From Metasolibacillus sp. (GTDB lineage Bacteria > Bacillota > Bacilli > Bacillales_A > Planococcaceae): DNA of 64,000 nucleotides. The stretch covers positions 62,001 through 126,000 of the forward strand of contig NZ_JAMBIZ010000002.1 in NCBI RefSeq assembly GCF_025291715.1, read 5' to 3'. The position numbers and the translations under genes were made by a program. The notes under the pieces were generated by a model. The model did not search any database. It had not been told where the DNA came from and saw only the letters and a program-made list of their open reading frames with translations. Of this stretch, positions 17,241 through 26,555 are shown one piece after another; the stretch's first letter is position 1; every line of letters begins with the position of its first letter.

Positions 17241-18182
17241 CTATGCAGGGATATAAATTTCTACCCCATTTTGCATTTCGCTACGGGCATAGCCTTCTTC
17301 AACTAAATAATCAAGCTGCCCTAATGTTTCTGATAATGTTAGCCCTGGTTGTTTAGCATACGTTTTACCGAACAATGCTTTCGTTAAATCATAGACGTTA
17401 CGATGCTCCTCCATCAGCTGTAAAACATACATCGCACGCTCATGCTGCTTTGTTAGACGCGTTGTAACAAGCGGCTTAATGTCTGTCACTGCCTCACCAT
17501 GCCCTGTATATAGTGTTGAAATGTCCATTTGCTGCAACTTTTTTAATGAGGCATTGTATTGCAGCAACGATTTGGGGCGCTCACCTTGCAGGTCAACAGG
17601 TGGCTCAACTAGCGGGTTGCTCGAAACTTTTTCGAGTAGCAGGTCACCACCGATTGCCTGCCCTGTATGTTGTTCCACAAACATTAAATGGCTTTGTGCA
17701 TGCCCTAATGTTTCATGTGCAATTAAGCCTGGATGCCCTGGCACTTCATCGCCATCTTGGATAAATTGCGTTAAAGGGCGCGTACCGAATAGTTCAAGCT
17801 CCTCACGTGCGTCTAAAATGCGCGCAATATCCTCTTGGGGGACATTTTCTTGCTCTAGCTGTTGGCGGTAAAAACGCTCACGATATTGTAAAAACTCCGT
17901 CGTTTGGCGCATCCAATAATCCACATAGCGGTGCCCTAGTATTTCTGCCTTCGGAAATGCATCAACCCAGCCAGCATGGTCTGGATGATGATGTGTCAGA
18001 ACGACTTGCTCAATAGCCTGCAGCTCATAGCCTGCTTCTTGAATACCCTGCTTTAACGCTTCATACGCTTGTGCTGTTTTTGGTCCAGCGTCAAATAATG
18101 TCAGTGCATCACCTTTCACTAAAAAGGCGTTGACATCGCCAATTGCATATGGTGTTGGTAGTACAATTTTATGTATATGCAT
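17241..18182 (-). CDS. MBL-fold metallo-hydrolase (YqjP-like)
   Basis: 313 residues. The metallo-beta-lactamase core has the metal-binding motif THHHPDHAG, a later conserved His in HETLGHAQSHL, an Asp in IGGDLLL and a final His in LYTGHGEA. A C-terminal winged helix-like region follows (LTLSETLGQLDYLVEEGYA). It is the LACTB2/glyoxalase-II-like type; the substrate is unknown. The start is ATG 18182, 6 bases after GGGAGGA. It is divergent from the T-box-controlled proC gene. A TetR-type palindrome overlaps its expected transcription start. Confidence 0.85.
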   Translation of the reverse strand: MHIHKIVLPTPYAIGDVNAFLVKGDALTLFDAGPKTAQAYEALKQGIQEAGYELQAIEQVVLTHHHPDHAGWVDAFPKAEILGHRYVDYWMRQTTEFLQYRERFYRQQLEQENVPQEDIARILDAREELELFGTRPLTQFIQDGDEVPGHPGLIAHETLGHAQSHLMFVEQHTGQAIGGDLLLEKVSSNPLVEPPVDLQGERPKSLLQYNASLKKLQQMDISTLYTGHGEAVTDIKPLVTTRLTKQHERAMYVLQLMEEHRNVYDLTKALFGKTYAKQPGLTLSETLGQLDYLVEEGYARSEMQNGVEIYIPA

Positions 18183-18198
18183 AAAGAATCCTCCCCAA

Positions 18199-18216
18199 AA
18201 TGAACAATCATTCATT
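18199..18216 (-). promoter_or_regulatory. Putative TetR/FadR-type operator of the MBL gene
   Basis: AATGAACAATCATTCATT is an imperfect palindrome. On the minus strand it reads TGAATGATTGTTCATT, close to the Bacillus FadR (YsiA) box. It lies just after a TAAAAT -10-like hexamer and before the ribosome site. Confidence 0.35.
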
Positions 18217-18256
18217 TTATTTTACAACTTTTCACACAATTCGTCACGCTAAAAGG

Positions 18257-18285
18257 TTGACATTCCTTGTAGAGCTTCATATAAT
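18257..18285 (+). promoter_or_regulatory. Consensus sigma-A promoter of the T-box/proC unit
   Basis: TTGACA (18257-18262), exactly 17 bases, TATAAT (18280-18285): a perfect consensus. Transcription should begin near 18292. Confidence 0.85.
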
Positions 18286-18291
18286 TTGAGT

Positions 18292-18540
18292 ATTCTAAAT
18301 ATTAGGGCATCGACAAAGCCAAGTAAATAAATAAATGGTGTTTAGAGAGTGCTGCATTTGGTGCAAGTAGCATCCCCGCTTTATTTATTGAACCTACTTT
18401 CGAGCTCGTTATGCAAAACATAACCGTCCCCTTTGCGTTAAAAAGGCGAAGTGGCACATTTTTGTATGTGAACTAAGGTGGTACCGCGGAAACAAAGTGT
18501 TTTCGTCCTTATATTTTTAAGGACGAGAGCGCTTTTTTAT
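18292..18540 (+). ncRNA. Proline T-box leader (tRNA-Pro-sensing riboswitch)
   Basis: The hallmark AAGGTGGTACCGCGG is at 18475-18489, followed by a terminator (stem GTCCTT/AAGGAC extended on both sides, then TTTTTT, 18495-18540). Stem I is closed by pairing around AAATAAATAAA and TTTATTTATT. The specifier loop reads GAACCTAC, with CCT (18393-18395) as the proline codon. UGGU in the T-box bulge would pair with the ACCA end of uncharged tRNA-Pro. Uncharged tRNA should stabilise the antiterminator and turn proC on. Confidence 0.93.
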
Positions 18541-18561
18541 TTTGAAAAGGAGGAGATTTCG

Positions 18562-19368
18562 ATGAAAAAAATCGCATTTATCGGCGCTGGTGCTATGGCA
18601 GAAGCTATTATTCGAGGCTGGATTGATCAAGATTGCGTAGCAAAGGAACAAATTTATATTACAAATAAATGTGAGCAGGAGCGTTTAGAGGAGCTGAAAG
18701 AAAAATATGGTGTGCAAATTTTACCGAATAAAGAGATGCTTCATGAGGTAGATTGTATCGTTCTTGCTACAAAGCCAAAGGATGCTAAAGAAGCGATGTT
18801 AGCTATTGCGCCATTTTTAAGCTCACAAACAGCCGTCTTTTCTGTATTAGCTGGCATTCCGATTGCAGCAATTAATGACATTTTAGGCGACCGCCCTATT
18901 GCGCGCACGATGCCAAATACCTCTGCGACAATCGGTATGTCCGCAAGTGGTGTTACATTTAACGCTTTAGTTGATGAAGCGTTGCGTGCGCATTTTTTAA
19001 CAATGCTAAAGGCAATTGGCACCGTTGTTGAGGTAGAGGAAGAGCAGCTGCATGCAGTAACAGCCTTTTCAGGTAGCGGACCTGCCTATATTTATTATTT
19101 ACTTGAAGCATTTGAGCAAGTGGCAGAGGAGGTTGGCTTAGCGCAAGACGTTGTGCGTTCCTTAATGGTGCAAACACTTGCAGGAGCTGCTGCAATGGTG
19201 CAAACTGGTAATGAGGAGCCAGCAGAGCTTCGTCGTAAAGTAACAAGCCCTGGTGGTACAACGGAGGCGGGCTTACGCGCACTACAACAGCACAAGCTAT
19301 CAGAAACGATTGCTGCTTGTGTAAAAAGTGCTGCAGCACGCTCACGGGAGCTAGCTAAGGGCGTTTAG
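18562..19368 (+). CDS. proC: Pyrroline-5-carboxylate reductase (ProC/ProI type)
   Basis: 268 residues. It reduces 1-pyrroline-5-carboxylate to proline. The N-terminal Rossmann motif is [11 protein letters not shown], and the C-terminal family signature [15 protein letters not shown] and [13 protein letters not shown] are present. The ATG at 18562 has AAGGAGGAG 9 bases upstream and lies just past the T-box terminator. Position beside namA and the MBL hydrolase suggests the YqjO/ProI paralogue of B. subtilis, also under a proline T-box. Confidence 0.95.
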   Translation: MKKIAFIGAGAMAEAIIRGWIDQDCVAKEQIYITNKCEQERLEELKEKYGVQILPNKEMLHEVDCIVLATKPKDAKEAMLAIAPFLSSQTAVFSVLAGIPIAAINDILGDRPIARTMPNTSATIGMSASGVTFNALVDEALRAHFLTMLKAIGTVVEVEEEQLHAVTAFSGSGPAYIYYLLEAFEQVAEEVGLAQDVVRSLMVQTLAGAAAMVQTGNEEPAELRRKVTSPGGTTEAGLRALQQHKLSETIAACVKSAAARSRELAKGV

Positions 19369-19379
19369 GAGGTATTTTA

Positions 19380-20393
19380 GTGGTGAAACTTTTTGCAAGC
19401 TATCAAGTAAGAAATGTTACATTAAAAAATCGGATCGTCATGGCACCAATGTGCACATATGAAGCAAATAGCGATGGCACGGTACAACCATTTCATTTAA
19501 CGCATTACGGCTCACGTGCGGTTGGCGGTGTTGGCTTAATGATTACAGAAGCGACAGCTATTTTACCTGAGGGACGCATTTCAGTGAATGATCTTGGCAT
19601 TTGGGATGATCAGCATATCGAGGGGCAACGTCAAATTGTCGAACAGGCACATGCGTACGGTGCAAAAATAGCGATTCAATTAGCACATGCTGGACGCAAA
19701 GCAACAGTGGACGGTCGCATCGTAGCCCCTACCGCACTTGCCTTTAATGAAAATTATCGCACACCAGAAGAAATGACTCTTGAAGATATTGACATAGTTG
19801 TGCAAGGATTTGCTAATGCAGCAAGACGCGCACAGCAGGCGGGCTTTGATGTGCTGGAAATTCATGCAGCACATGGTTATTTAGTGAATACCTTTTTATC
19901 ACCATTAACAAATAAAAGAACCGATGACTACGGTGGTAACGCAGAAAATCGCTATCGTTTACTGCGCAATATTATCGATGCAATTCGTGCCAAATGGGAT
20001 GGTCCATTATTTGTACGTATATCTGCCCATGATTATACAGAAGGTGGCTTAGTGCCTGAAGATTTCATTCAATTTGCTCGCTGGATGACTTCACAAGGCG
20101 TGGATTTAATCGATGTATCCTCTGGTGCAGTTGTTCCTGCAACAATTAATGCCTATCCACTGTATCAAGTACCTTTTGCCAAAACGATTAAAGAAGGCGC
20201 AAATGTGGAGGTCGGCGCTGTTGGCTTAATTACAACAGGACAAGAAGCAGAGCAAGTATTACAGGACGGTAGTGCTGATTTAATCATTATCGGGCGCGAA
20301 TTACTGCGCGACCCGTACTTCCCATACCGTGCAGCTAAACAGCTCGGTGTGCCATTTGAACCAACTGTGGCGGTGTATAAACGCGGATGGTAA
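19380..20393 (+). CDS. namA: NADPH dehydrogenase NamA (old yellow enzyme, YqjM)
   Basis: 337 residues, an FMN TIM barrel. Landmarks: [13 protein letters not shown], with the Cys of YqjM-type enzymes, the paired substrate His in [10 protein letters not shown], and [10 protein letters not shown]. It reduces activated C=C bonds of enones and nitro compounds and responds to oxidants and xenobiotics in relatives. It starts at GTG 19380 with GGAGG 7 bases upstream, overlapping the end of proC, and shares the T-box transcript; why proline supply and an ene-reductase are joined is not clear. Confidence 0.92.
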   Translation: MVKLFASYQVRNVTLKNRIVMAPMCTYEANSDGTVQPFHLTHYGSRAVGGVGLMITEATAILPEGRISVNDLGIWDDQHIEGQRQIVEQAHAYGAKIAIQLAHAGRKATVDGRIVAPTALAFNENYRTPEEMTLEDIDIVVQGFANAARRAQQAGFDVLEIHAAHGYLVNTFLSPLTNKRTDDYGGNAENRYRLLRNIIDAIRAKWDGPLFVRISAHDYTEGGLVPEDFIQFARWMTSQGVDLIDVSSGAVVPATINAYPLYQVPFAKTIKEGANVEVGAVGLITTGQEAEQVLQDGSADLIIIGRELLRDPYFPYRAAKQLGVPFEPTVAVYKRGW

Positions 20394-21262
20394 GGGTAAC
20401 TTGGCTGTTGACCATGCTCCTTCTACTTGCCGGCTGCACTGCCAAAACAGATAGCAAAGAGGATATAGTCATTGCAAATGAGGAGCCATCATTGGACGAA
20501 CTGCTGCAGGATGAAAAATACGTTCATACGATCTATGGTGAACTATTTACAGCTACTTCCTTAGCGGAGCTAGAATCTATTTTAGCTACACAGCTTGTCC
20601 AGTTCGACCAGCAAATCGGAGTAATCTACAAAGGGCAAAATCTTTCGCCAGAAAATGTAGAACAGCTTCTAACAAAACTGAAAATTGAGCACGATATGAT
20701 TGGTGGTACGCTATTTTACTATGAATTTGCAGTTGTTCCGATTGAGCAAGGCTTCTTTTTAGACCTTTTTTCACGCTTCACGACAAACAAAATTGAAATG
20801 GCCAGCATTTTACCAAAGCGCGATGCCCTTCTCTCCTCTCTACAACTTGAAGGTAAGGCGGAGCGTGAACAGCTTGAAGCTATTCACCGTGCGGTCATTG
20901 AAGGCATGGATTATAATTTCGAGTATGATGATCTTGTAAGAGATCACTCGCCAGCAGGCTTTTTTCTCTATGGCACAGGTGTTTGCCAAGCCTACGCATC
21001 TGCCATGCATATGTTATTAGTGGAAGCAGGATTCGAGGCAAAGCTTGTCTATGGTGAGCTAAAATCCGCGATTGCTAATGATGAAAAGCATATGTGGAAT
21101 TTAGTCAAAGTGGATGGCAAATGGCGTCATGTCGATGCAACCTCCAATGACCGTGGGGCAGGTTTTGCTAATCAAGTTAGCAAAGTTTATTTTATGTTAA
21201 CGGATGAGCAGCTTAGTGCTACGCATATTTGGCAAGAAGCAGACTACCCAAGAGCAAATTAA
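20387..21262 (+). CDS. Transglutaminase-like lipoprotein
   Basis: 291 residues. A lipobox (LLAGC, Cys16) predicts a membrane-tethered extracellular protein. The C-terminal half holds a transglutaminase/protease-like triad: Cys in [12 protein letters not shown], His in KHMWNLVKV and Asp in HVDATSND. Such proteins may cleave or cross-link wall or surface proteins; the substrate is unknown. The ATG overlaps the namA stop by 7 bases, without a clear ribosome site, so translation is probably coupled to namA. Confidence 0.8.
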   Translation: MVRVTWLLTMLLLLAGCTAKTDSKEDIVIANEEPSLDELLQDEKYVHTIYGELFTATSLAELESILATQLVQFDQQIGVIYKGQNLSPENVEQLLTKLKIEHDMIGGTLFYYEFAVVPIEQGFFLDLFSRFTTNKIEMASILPKRDALLSSLQLEGKAEREQLEAIHRAVIEGMDYNFEYDDLVRDHSPAGFFLYGTGVCQAYASAMHMLLVEAGFEAKLVYGELKSAIANDEKHMWNLVKVDGKWRHVDATSNDRGAGFANQVSKVYFMLTDEQLSATHIWQEADYPRAN

Positions 21263-21268
21263 TAAAAA

Positions 21269-21290
21269 ACCAGAGCGATTATGCTCTGGT
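21269..21290. terminator. Terminator between convergent genes
   Basis: Stem ACCAGAGC / GCTCTGGT. The T run is on the minus strand, so it mainly serves the acetyltransferase gene but may stop both. Confidence 0.8.
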
Positions 21291-21291
21291 C

Positions 21292-21777
21292 TTATGCTGT
21301 ATGCAAGCTTTTTCTTGTCATCACGATAAATTCTGCTAAATCACTACTAAATTCAGCCTGTGCAACAAAGCCAAGCTTTTCATATAAATGAATGGCCCTT
21401 TGATTGAATTTCGCTACAGTTAATCGAATCGGTGTCCCTGCATAATTTTGCTCGATAAATTGCATGATTAGCGAGCAAAATTCAAAGCCGTTGCCTTGCC
21501 CTGTAAGATGCGGGTTCATGCCAAGCCCCATATCTACACAGCTTGCTGTATAGGCATCGAAACGATTGCCCGCAGGCACCTGTGCGCCTTTCCCTACACA
21601 AAAAAAGCCGATTAATTGCTGCTTGTCATCTACAATTGCGTTATAGGAGCCATCCAGTAATTCTTGTAATGCTTCATCTGTTAGTTCATTGTTATAAAAA
21701 TCATAGGGTGCTTCATAGCACCAATTTAAAATAGCGCTGGCTTTTTCCTTGTCCATGCTTTCAATAAATAGCTGCAT
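21292..21777 (-). CDS. GNAT-family N-acetyltransferase
   Basis: 161 residues. The acetyl-CoA-binding motif A region is recognisable (LGMNPHLTGQGNGFEFC) and the end has NQRAIHLYEKLGFV, the classic GNAT finish. The acceptor is unknown. The ATG at 21777 comes just after the TAA of the upstream small membrane gene (21780), with a weak G-rich site (GGGGG) about 10 bases upstream, so it likely depends on coupling with that gene. Confidence 0.85.
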   Translation of the reverse strand: MQLFIESMDKEKASAILNWCYEAPYDFYNNELTDEALQELLDGSYNAIVDDKQQLIGFFCVGKGAQVPAGNRFDAYTASCVDMGLGMNPHLTGQGNGFEFCSLIMQFIEQNYAGTPIRLTVAKFNQRAIHLYEKLGFVAQAEFSSDLAEFIVMTRKSLHTA

Positions 21778-21779
21778 TT

Positions 21780-22010
21780 TTATAAAACCCCCGCACGAAT
21801 ACGTTTGACAATTGAATATGTTGTATAGATAGCCATTGGTGCAAGTACACAGGCGATAATGCCCCATGTTAGCAGCGCCTCTGCCTCACGTAAAGCAGCA
21901 TAGTTTGTCGCAATAAACACGATGATACCAAATAATAATATGTAGCTTAAAACATTCGGAAAAATAACAAGTAAACGAAGTACCGCTGGATTTATTTTTG
22001 GTGGATTCAT
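21780..22010 (-). CDS. Small two-helix membrane protein
   Basis: 76 residues with two hydrophobic segments (VLSYILLFGIIVFIATNYAAL and LLTWGIIACVLAPMAIYTTYSIV) and a basic end. No family recognised. ATG 22010 has AGGAG 8 bases upstream; a GTG at 22019 overlaps that site. It immediately precedes the GNAT gene and is probably co-transcribed with it. Confidence 0.7.
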   Translation of the reverse strand: MNPPKINPAVLRLLVIFPNVLSYILLFGIIVFIATNYAALREAEALLTWGIIACVLAPMAIYTTYSIVKRIRAGVL

Positions 22011-22096
22011 TTGTTTCACTCCTGTCTCTTCTGCGCAAGCTTATTATAACAATATTCGCTAGTATTTGGAAGCTTCTCTGTTAGTGGCTGCATGCT

Positions 22097-23029
22097 TTAA
22101 AGCAGCTCCTTCCCCTTTAATTCAAATTGGGCACCGTCACTCGCGATATAGGTAGCTGGAAATACAACGCGTGCTTGCTGTAATAATTTTGTGATATCAT
22201 GTGCTAAAAAGCGTGCGCTAATATGGTTTAATATGAGATTTTTAGCATTCGCTTTTTGCGCAACTGTGGCCGCCTCTATATTTGTTGCGTGTCCATAGCT
22301 TGCGGCTAAATGGGTCGTTTCCGCATCAAATGTTGCTTCATGCACCACAATATCTGCCCTTTCTGCTAGGCGAATTGCATTGTCACAATACTTTGTATCG
22401 CCTAAAATAGTCACAACAAAACCGTCCTTTGCAGGTGCTGTCACATCCGTGCTATAAATGATTTCCCCTGTCTCAAGCACGATATCTTGTCCTTGCTTTA
22501 ATTTCCCAAGCAATGGACCTTTTGGGACACCAAGGGCAAGCGCCTTTTCCACTAATAGTTCACCTAACAATGGCTTTTGCTCAATGCGATAGCCAAAGCA
22601 TGGAATAACGTGTGCTAACAGCTTTGCATGGACGATAAATTGCTCGTCCTTAAAGACGATACCTTCTGTTACTTCTACATAGGCAATTGGATAGGTCAAA
22701 TGCGTTCCTGTCAAAGCAAGTGTTGCCTCCACCCAGCTTTGCAAGCCCTTAGGACCGTAAATCGTTAATGTATCCTCCCCACCTAAAAATGAACGTGAGC
22801 TAAGCAGTCCTGGCAGGCCAAAAACATGATCGCCATGCAAATGGGTAATAAATATTTTTTCGATTTTGCGTGGCTTAATCGTCGTATGCAAAATTTGATG
22901 CTGTGTCGCTTCACCACAATCGAATAACCAAATTGTGCCGCGCTCCTCCAATAGCTTCATGGCAATTGCACTCGTATTGCGCTCCTTTGAAGGCATACCT
23001 GCGCCTGTTCCTAAAAAATGCAACTCCAT
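22097..23029 (-). CDS. rnz: Ribonuclease Z
   Basis: 310 residues. It is the zinc endonuclease that trims tRNA 3' trailers. The zinc-binding HLHGDHVFGLPG motif, GTGAGMPSKERNTSA N-terminus, the Asp in ILGDTKYCDNA and HEATFDAE, and HISARF at the end all fit. It follows dinB by 12 bases. In B. subtilis rnz (yqjK) and polY1/dinB (yqjH) are also close neighbours. Confidence 0.95.
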   Translation of the reverse strand: MELHFLGTGAGMPSKERNTSAIAMKLLEERGTIWLFDCGEATQHQILHTTIKPRKIEKIFITHLHGDHVFGLPGLLSSRSFLGGEDTLTIYGPKGLQSWVEATLALTGTHLTYPIAYVEVTEGIVFKDEQFIVHAKLLAHVIPCFGYRIEQKPLLGELLVEKALALGVPKGPLLGKLKQGQDIVLETGEIIYSTDVTAPAKDGFVVTILGDTKYCDNAIRLAERADIVVHEATFDAETTHLAASYGHATNIEAATVAQKANAKNLILNHISARFLAHDITKLLQQARVVFPATYIASDGAQFELKGKELL

Positions 23030-23041
23030 ATACTGTGCCTC

Positions 23042-24277
23042 CTATTCTTTGAAATCATCTAAAAAATCTTTACTGAAGCTTGTATTTGCTTGATATTTCC
23101 CTTGTGCTGGCGCTATCATACCACGCTTAATGACATCTTTGCCAAATTTGCGTTCAAGCTGCTGCATCAATTCTACAATTGGTTCATCCTTAATTTGCTC
23201 CTCATAATCAAATAAACCGAGCTGCTGTGTCATATGCTGCTGATCCGTCACATTCGATACAGTAACACCGAGCAAGCGAACAGGTGATTCATCCCAATGC
23301 CTCGTAAATAATGCCCATGCAATTTCAAATATATCTGCTTCATTTGTCAGCGCATTTTTAACAGATTTACTACGCGTTTGATTGTGCCAATCCGCATCGC
23401 GAATATAAATTGTCACGGTTGTTCCAGCAAGTCGCTTCGCTTTTAAGCGTTCTGCTACTTTTACACTTAGCTTTTTTATAATGTGCTGCAATGCTTCATA
23501 ATCTGTTTCATCACGCGGCAATGTTGTTGAATTACCGACGCTTTTTGTATCATAAATCACATCTGGATTGACTTCACGACGATCCTCTCCATTTGCCTTC
23601 GCCTTTAAACGCTCTCCATTAATACCGAGCAGCTGTCGAATTTTATGCACCTCGATTTTGGCGAGCTGCTCAATCGTTGTAACACCAATTGTTGCAAGTT
23701 TATTCGCCGTTTTCTTTCCGACGCCATGCATAGTAATGACAGGTAATGGCCAAAGCTTTTCAGGCACATCACGTTTGCGCAAAATCGTAATACCCATCGG
23801 TTTTTTCATATCTGAAGCCGTTTTCGCTAAAAATTTATTTGGTGCCACACCGAGCGAGCATGGTAGCTTCAATTCTGTATAAATGCGTTGTTGAATTTCC
23901 TCAGCAATTTCCATCGCATGACGCTTTGTACATAAATCGCTAATATCTATATAGCTTTCATCAATAGACACAGGCTCGACAAGCTCCGTATATTCGCGTA
24001 ATAGCTTGAAAAATTGCTTAGAGGCGTGGCGATAGCGCTCAAAATTGGGCGGCAACAGGATGAGCTTTGGACACAGCTTTTTTGCCTCATACACAGTCAT
24101 TGTTGTTTTGACCCCATAGGCACGTGCTTCATAGGAGCATGTAATAATAATGCCGCGCCGCTCCTTCGGGTTCCCCGCAATCGCAAGTGGCTTGCCCTTC
24201 AAGCTTTCATCAAACACCTGCTCCACAGATGCATAAAAACAATTCATATCAATATGTATAATGACACGGCTCGCCAT
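23042..24277 (-). CDS. dinB: DNA polymerase IV (Y-family)
   Basis: 411 residues, translesion polymerase. Catalytic acidic motifs are HIDMNCFYASVEQ and SIDESYIDIS. A helix-hairpin-helix segment (MHGVGKKTANKLATIGVTTIEQLA) and the little-finger domain follow. A C-terminal beta-clamp-binding motif is plausible at QLGLFDYE. The start is ATG 24277 (MASRVIIHIDMN) with GGAGGTG 6 bases upstream. It is first gene of a dinB-rnz unit. No LexA/DinR box was identified by eye upstream. Confidence 0.95.
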   Translation of the reverse strand: MASRVIIHIDMNCFYASVEQVFDESLKGKPLAIAGNPKERRGIIITCSYEARAYGVKTTMTVYEAKKLCPKLILLPPNFERYRHASKQFFKLLREYTELVEPVSIDESYIDISDLCTKRHAMEIAEEIQQRIYTELKLPCSLGVAPNKFLAKTASDMKKPMGITILRKRDVPEKLWPLPVITMHGVGKKTANKLATIGVTTIEQLAKIEVHKIRQLLGINGERLKAKANGEDRREVNPDVIYDTKSVGNSTTLPRDETDYEALQHIIKKLSVKVAERLKAKRLAGTTVTIYIRDADWHNQTRSKSVKNALTNEADIFEIAWALFTRHWDESPVRLLGVTVSNVTDQQHMTQQLGLFDYEEQIKDEPIVELMQQLERKFGKDVIKRGMIAPAQGKYQANTSFSKDFLDDFKE

Positions 24278-24340
24278 TTGCCACACCTCCCTTTTCTCTA
24301 TTATACGCAAAAAAATGAAATACGAACAGTTATTCTAAAA

Positions 24341-24380
24341 AAGAGGTTATTGAGAAAGTAATGTTCCTCAATAACCTCTT
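24341..24380 (-). terminator. Terminator of the DUF4003-like gene
   Basis: A 14-bp perfect stem (AAGAGGTTATTGAG / CTCAATAACCTCTT) followed by a T run on the minus strand. Confidence 0.85.
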
Positions 24381-24382
24381 GA

Positions 24383-25327
24383 TTACTCACTGCCCGAAGA
24401 AGCATTCACGGCCACAGCTGCGCTTGTTGCCATAAGCGCATATTGCATTTGAAGCAGCAATTCCAACGACACAACTGACAATAATTCATTTGCCACATTC
24501 GGTAAATATTGCTGTACTGCGATGCTTAATGCCTGCTCTGTATGCCATTTTGCATATTTTTGGCTACTCAATAACTCATAAAATGCAATAATTTGCTGTA
24601 ATTGCTCATCATTGATTTTTGCCAATGCTAAAAAACCAAGTTGAATATAATGTGACGGTCGTACTTTAATTTTTGCCTGCTCGATTTGCTGTTTAATTGC
24701 TAAGATGTATGGCACGAGTTGTTCATTGTAGTCAATACCTACAGTTGTTAAAATTTGTGACAAAGCTTGTAGCTCATTGCCTTGCGAAAATCTTTCCGCA
24801 CGAAGCGCATCATAGTAGCGTCGCATCGTCTTAGCACGTATTTCCATATTACTATCGTCTAAGCCAAATAAAACGGCAATCGGCACATCATCATAGGATG
24901 TTAAAAATTTATGTTTTTTACGCATTTCACGATATAGTAGCTGTGCACGCTCAGCTTGTGCCTCTTTATTTTCACTTGTTAAAAATAATGCGGCAATCGT
25001 TGTGTACGATGTGTTTGGAAATTTTACTTTACGCAAAATATCCATATTGCTTAACAATGTACGAAGTGCGTCTTCTTTATTCGGCTCACCTGCCAATTGC
25101 ATGGCATAAACATACTGCACTAAAACATTTGTCCGCAATGTTGAAAAGAAGCCTGTTTCCTTTTTAATTACTGCAATTGCTTGTTGCAATTCATCAATGT
25201 TAACCTCTTGCTGTCTTGCTGTATAGTGCGATGCCATTAGTAAAACAATTGGCTTGCCAACCGTCCAGCCTGCAAATTTTTCAATTTTACGATAGTTTTG
25301 CTCAAATTGTTGAAGTGTTTGTTCCAT
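24383..25327 (-). CDS. DUF4003-like helical protein
   Basis: 314 residues, soluble, nearly all helical, without catalytic motifs that I can see. The pattern (KKETGFFSTLRTNVLVQYVYAMQL; LREMRKKHKFLTSYDDVPIAVLFG) fits what I recall of the DUF4003 family of Firmicutes, function unknown. ATG 25327 is preceded by AAGG 8 bases upstream. It is a single-gene unit ended by a strong terminator; the gene upstream on the same strand is the cupin. Confidence 0.6.
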   Translation of the reverse strand: MEQTLQQFEQNYRKIEKFAGWTVGKPIVLLMASHYTARQQEVNIDELQQAIAVIKKETGFFSTLRTNVLVQYVYAMQLAGEPNKEDALRTLLSNMDILRKVKFPNTSYTTIAALFLTSENKEAQAERAQLLYREMRKKHKFLTSYDDVPIAVLFGLDDSNMEIRAKTMRRYYDALRAERFSQGNELQALSQILTTVGIDYNEQLVPYILAIKQQIEQAKIKVRPSHYIQLGFLALAKINDEQLQQIIAFYELLSSQKYAKWHTEQALSIAVQQYLPNVANELLSVVSLELLLQMQYALMATSAAVAVNASSGSE

Positions 25328-25377
25328 CTTTAGCACCTTCCTTTGTTATTTTATACGTAGAAAGGTGCGAAAAGGAT

Positions 25378-25890
25378 TCATTTTTTCTGTTCATCCACCG
25401 TGCCAAAACGGTGCTCTGGCGGGGCATAAACCGAAAATAACTTTAATGGACGTTGACCAATATTAATGATATTATGCCATTTTCCAGCAGGTATAAAAAT
25501 GCCATCTCCCGGATTAACCATGCGTTCTACTTCTGGATGATCTCTGCGGTCACCAATGCGCACATAGCCTTGCCCTTCCTCAATATAGAAAAATTGATCT
25601 GTCGCTGGGTGTCGCTCTGCACCAATATCTTCTCCTACGCGAATATTCATTAAAGTTGTTTGTAAATGCTTTCCTGTCCAAATTGTTCGGCGGAATGCTT
25701 GATTGCGTAATGTCGCATTGTGCAAATTCACTACATAGGGAGATTTCCCATAATCTCTTATTGATGTGCTATCATGGTGATGCTGTCCATGCCATGGATA
25801 GCTTGGCTGCATTGGGGGTTGTGGGAGCATTGGATGATACGGATATTGCTGCATCGGATTTTGTGCATAATAATAGCCGTTATAATACAC
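25378..25890 (-). CDS. Cupin-domain protein with Tyr/Pro/Gln-rich N-terminus
   Basis: 170 residues. The first 35 residues are rich in Tyr, Pro, Gln and His (YYNGYYYAQNPMQQYPYHP), resembling spore-coat or disordered surface tails. Residues about 75-160 form a cupin barrel: GAERHPATDQFFYIEEGQGY and PGDGIFIPAGKWHNIIN, with metal-type His and Glu. It starts at GTG 25890, with GGAGG 7 bases upstream. The function is unknown; a role in sporulation is only suggested by the N-terminal composition. Confidence 0.75.
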   Translation of the reverse strand: MYYNGYYYAQNPMQQYPYHPMLPQPPMQPSYPWHGQHHHDSTSIRDYGKSPYVVNLHNATLRNQAFRRTIWTGKHLQTTLMNIRVGEDIGAERHPATDQFFYIEEGQGYVRIGDRRDHPEVERMVNPGDGIFIPAGKWHNIINIGQRPLKLFSVYAPPEHRFGTVDEQKK

Positions 25891-25959
25891 TTTTTAGCCT
25901 CCTCTAAATTATCAACTTGCCCTATGCTATGCGAAAAGCTGTACAAATGTCCCAATTCT

Positions 25960-26466
25960 TTATTGAACTCTCGCCATTTTAATTATTCCAGCAAATATGA
26001 TAATAAAAAGTGACGCAATAAGCACAATAAAAGCAGTTGAGTTGAGCAATAGCCTTTCTTGTTGTGCCATTATCACAATTTCATAAGTAATATAGGCAAA
26101 AAGAATCGCACATACATTTTTTGTGTAATTGATTATTCTTTTGCTTACTTTATAAAATTGTTCAACATTTGCTTCATTGATGCGGTCAGGATAATTATGC
26201 AAATGTGGCTTATTTTCTACAATTTGCAAGCAGATAAATAAGGCAATATTAATTACTGGTAATAGCAACATTTCGTACTTAGAGCCCCAGCGGTCAATTT
26301 CACCAATGCCATTGAAATGCATCGGCACTTGTGCAGGTAAGCTTGACCAATTCCATGCGATAAATATCAGGGAAAATAATATTGCCATGCACCCGATTAT
26401 ATTGGCTATTTTCTCTGTTGTTGAGCTTGGAAAATTTATTTTCGGTCGGTACGGTTTTGTCAGCAT
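25960..26466 (-). CDS. DUF1648-domain membrane protein
   Basis: 168 residues with four membrane segments. The short motif WSSLPAQVPMHFNGIGEIDRWGSK after the first segment is the DUF1648 signature, found in SdpI-type immunity proteins and in many uncharacterised membrane proteins. This one lacks the longer SdpI C-terminal region. No killing-factor genes are nearby, so an immunity role is not supported. Confidence 0.8.
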   Translation of the reverse strand: MLTKPYRPKINFPSSTTEKIANIIGCMAILFSLIFIAWNWSSLPAQVPMHFNGIGEIDRWGSKYEMLLLPVINIALFICLQIVENKPHLHNYPDRINEANVEQFYKVSKRIINYTKNVCAILFAYITYEIVIMAQQERLLLNSTAFIVLIASLFIIIFAGIIKMARVQ

Positions 26467-26532
26467 GTTTTCACCCCTCTTCCTATCTTCTATACTATTT
26501 AAAGCATAAAAAAGTTTCAGCTATTAGCAAAA

Positions 26533-26555
26533 AGCCGATGCATCACGCATCGGCT
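26533..26555 (-). terminator. Terminator of the cheW unit
   Basis: Stem GCCGATGC / GCATCGGC with TTTTTGC after it on the minus strand. The cheW stop codon lies in the hairpin loop. Confidence 0.8.

Noticed and set aside
18478..18561. N-terminal extension of ProC starting MVPRKQS
   Set aside because: These codons are the T-box sequence and terminator; the real start at 18562 has a good ribosome site.
25960..26466. SdpI-type immunity protein
   Set aside because: Only the short DUF1648 motif is shared; no SdpABC-like genes nearby.
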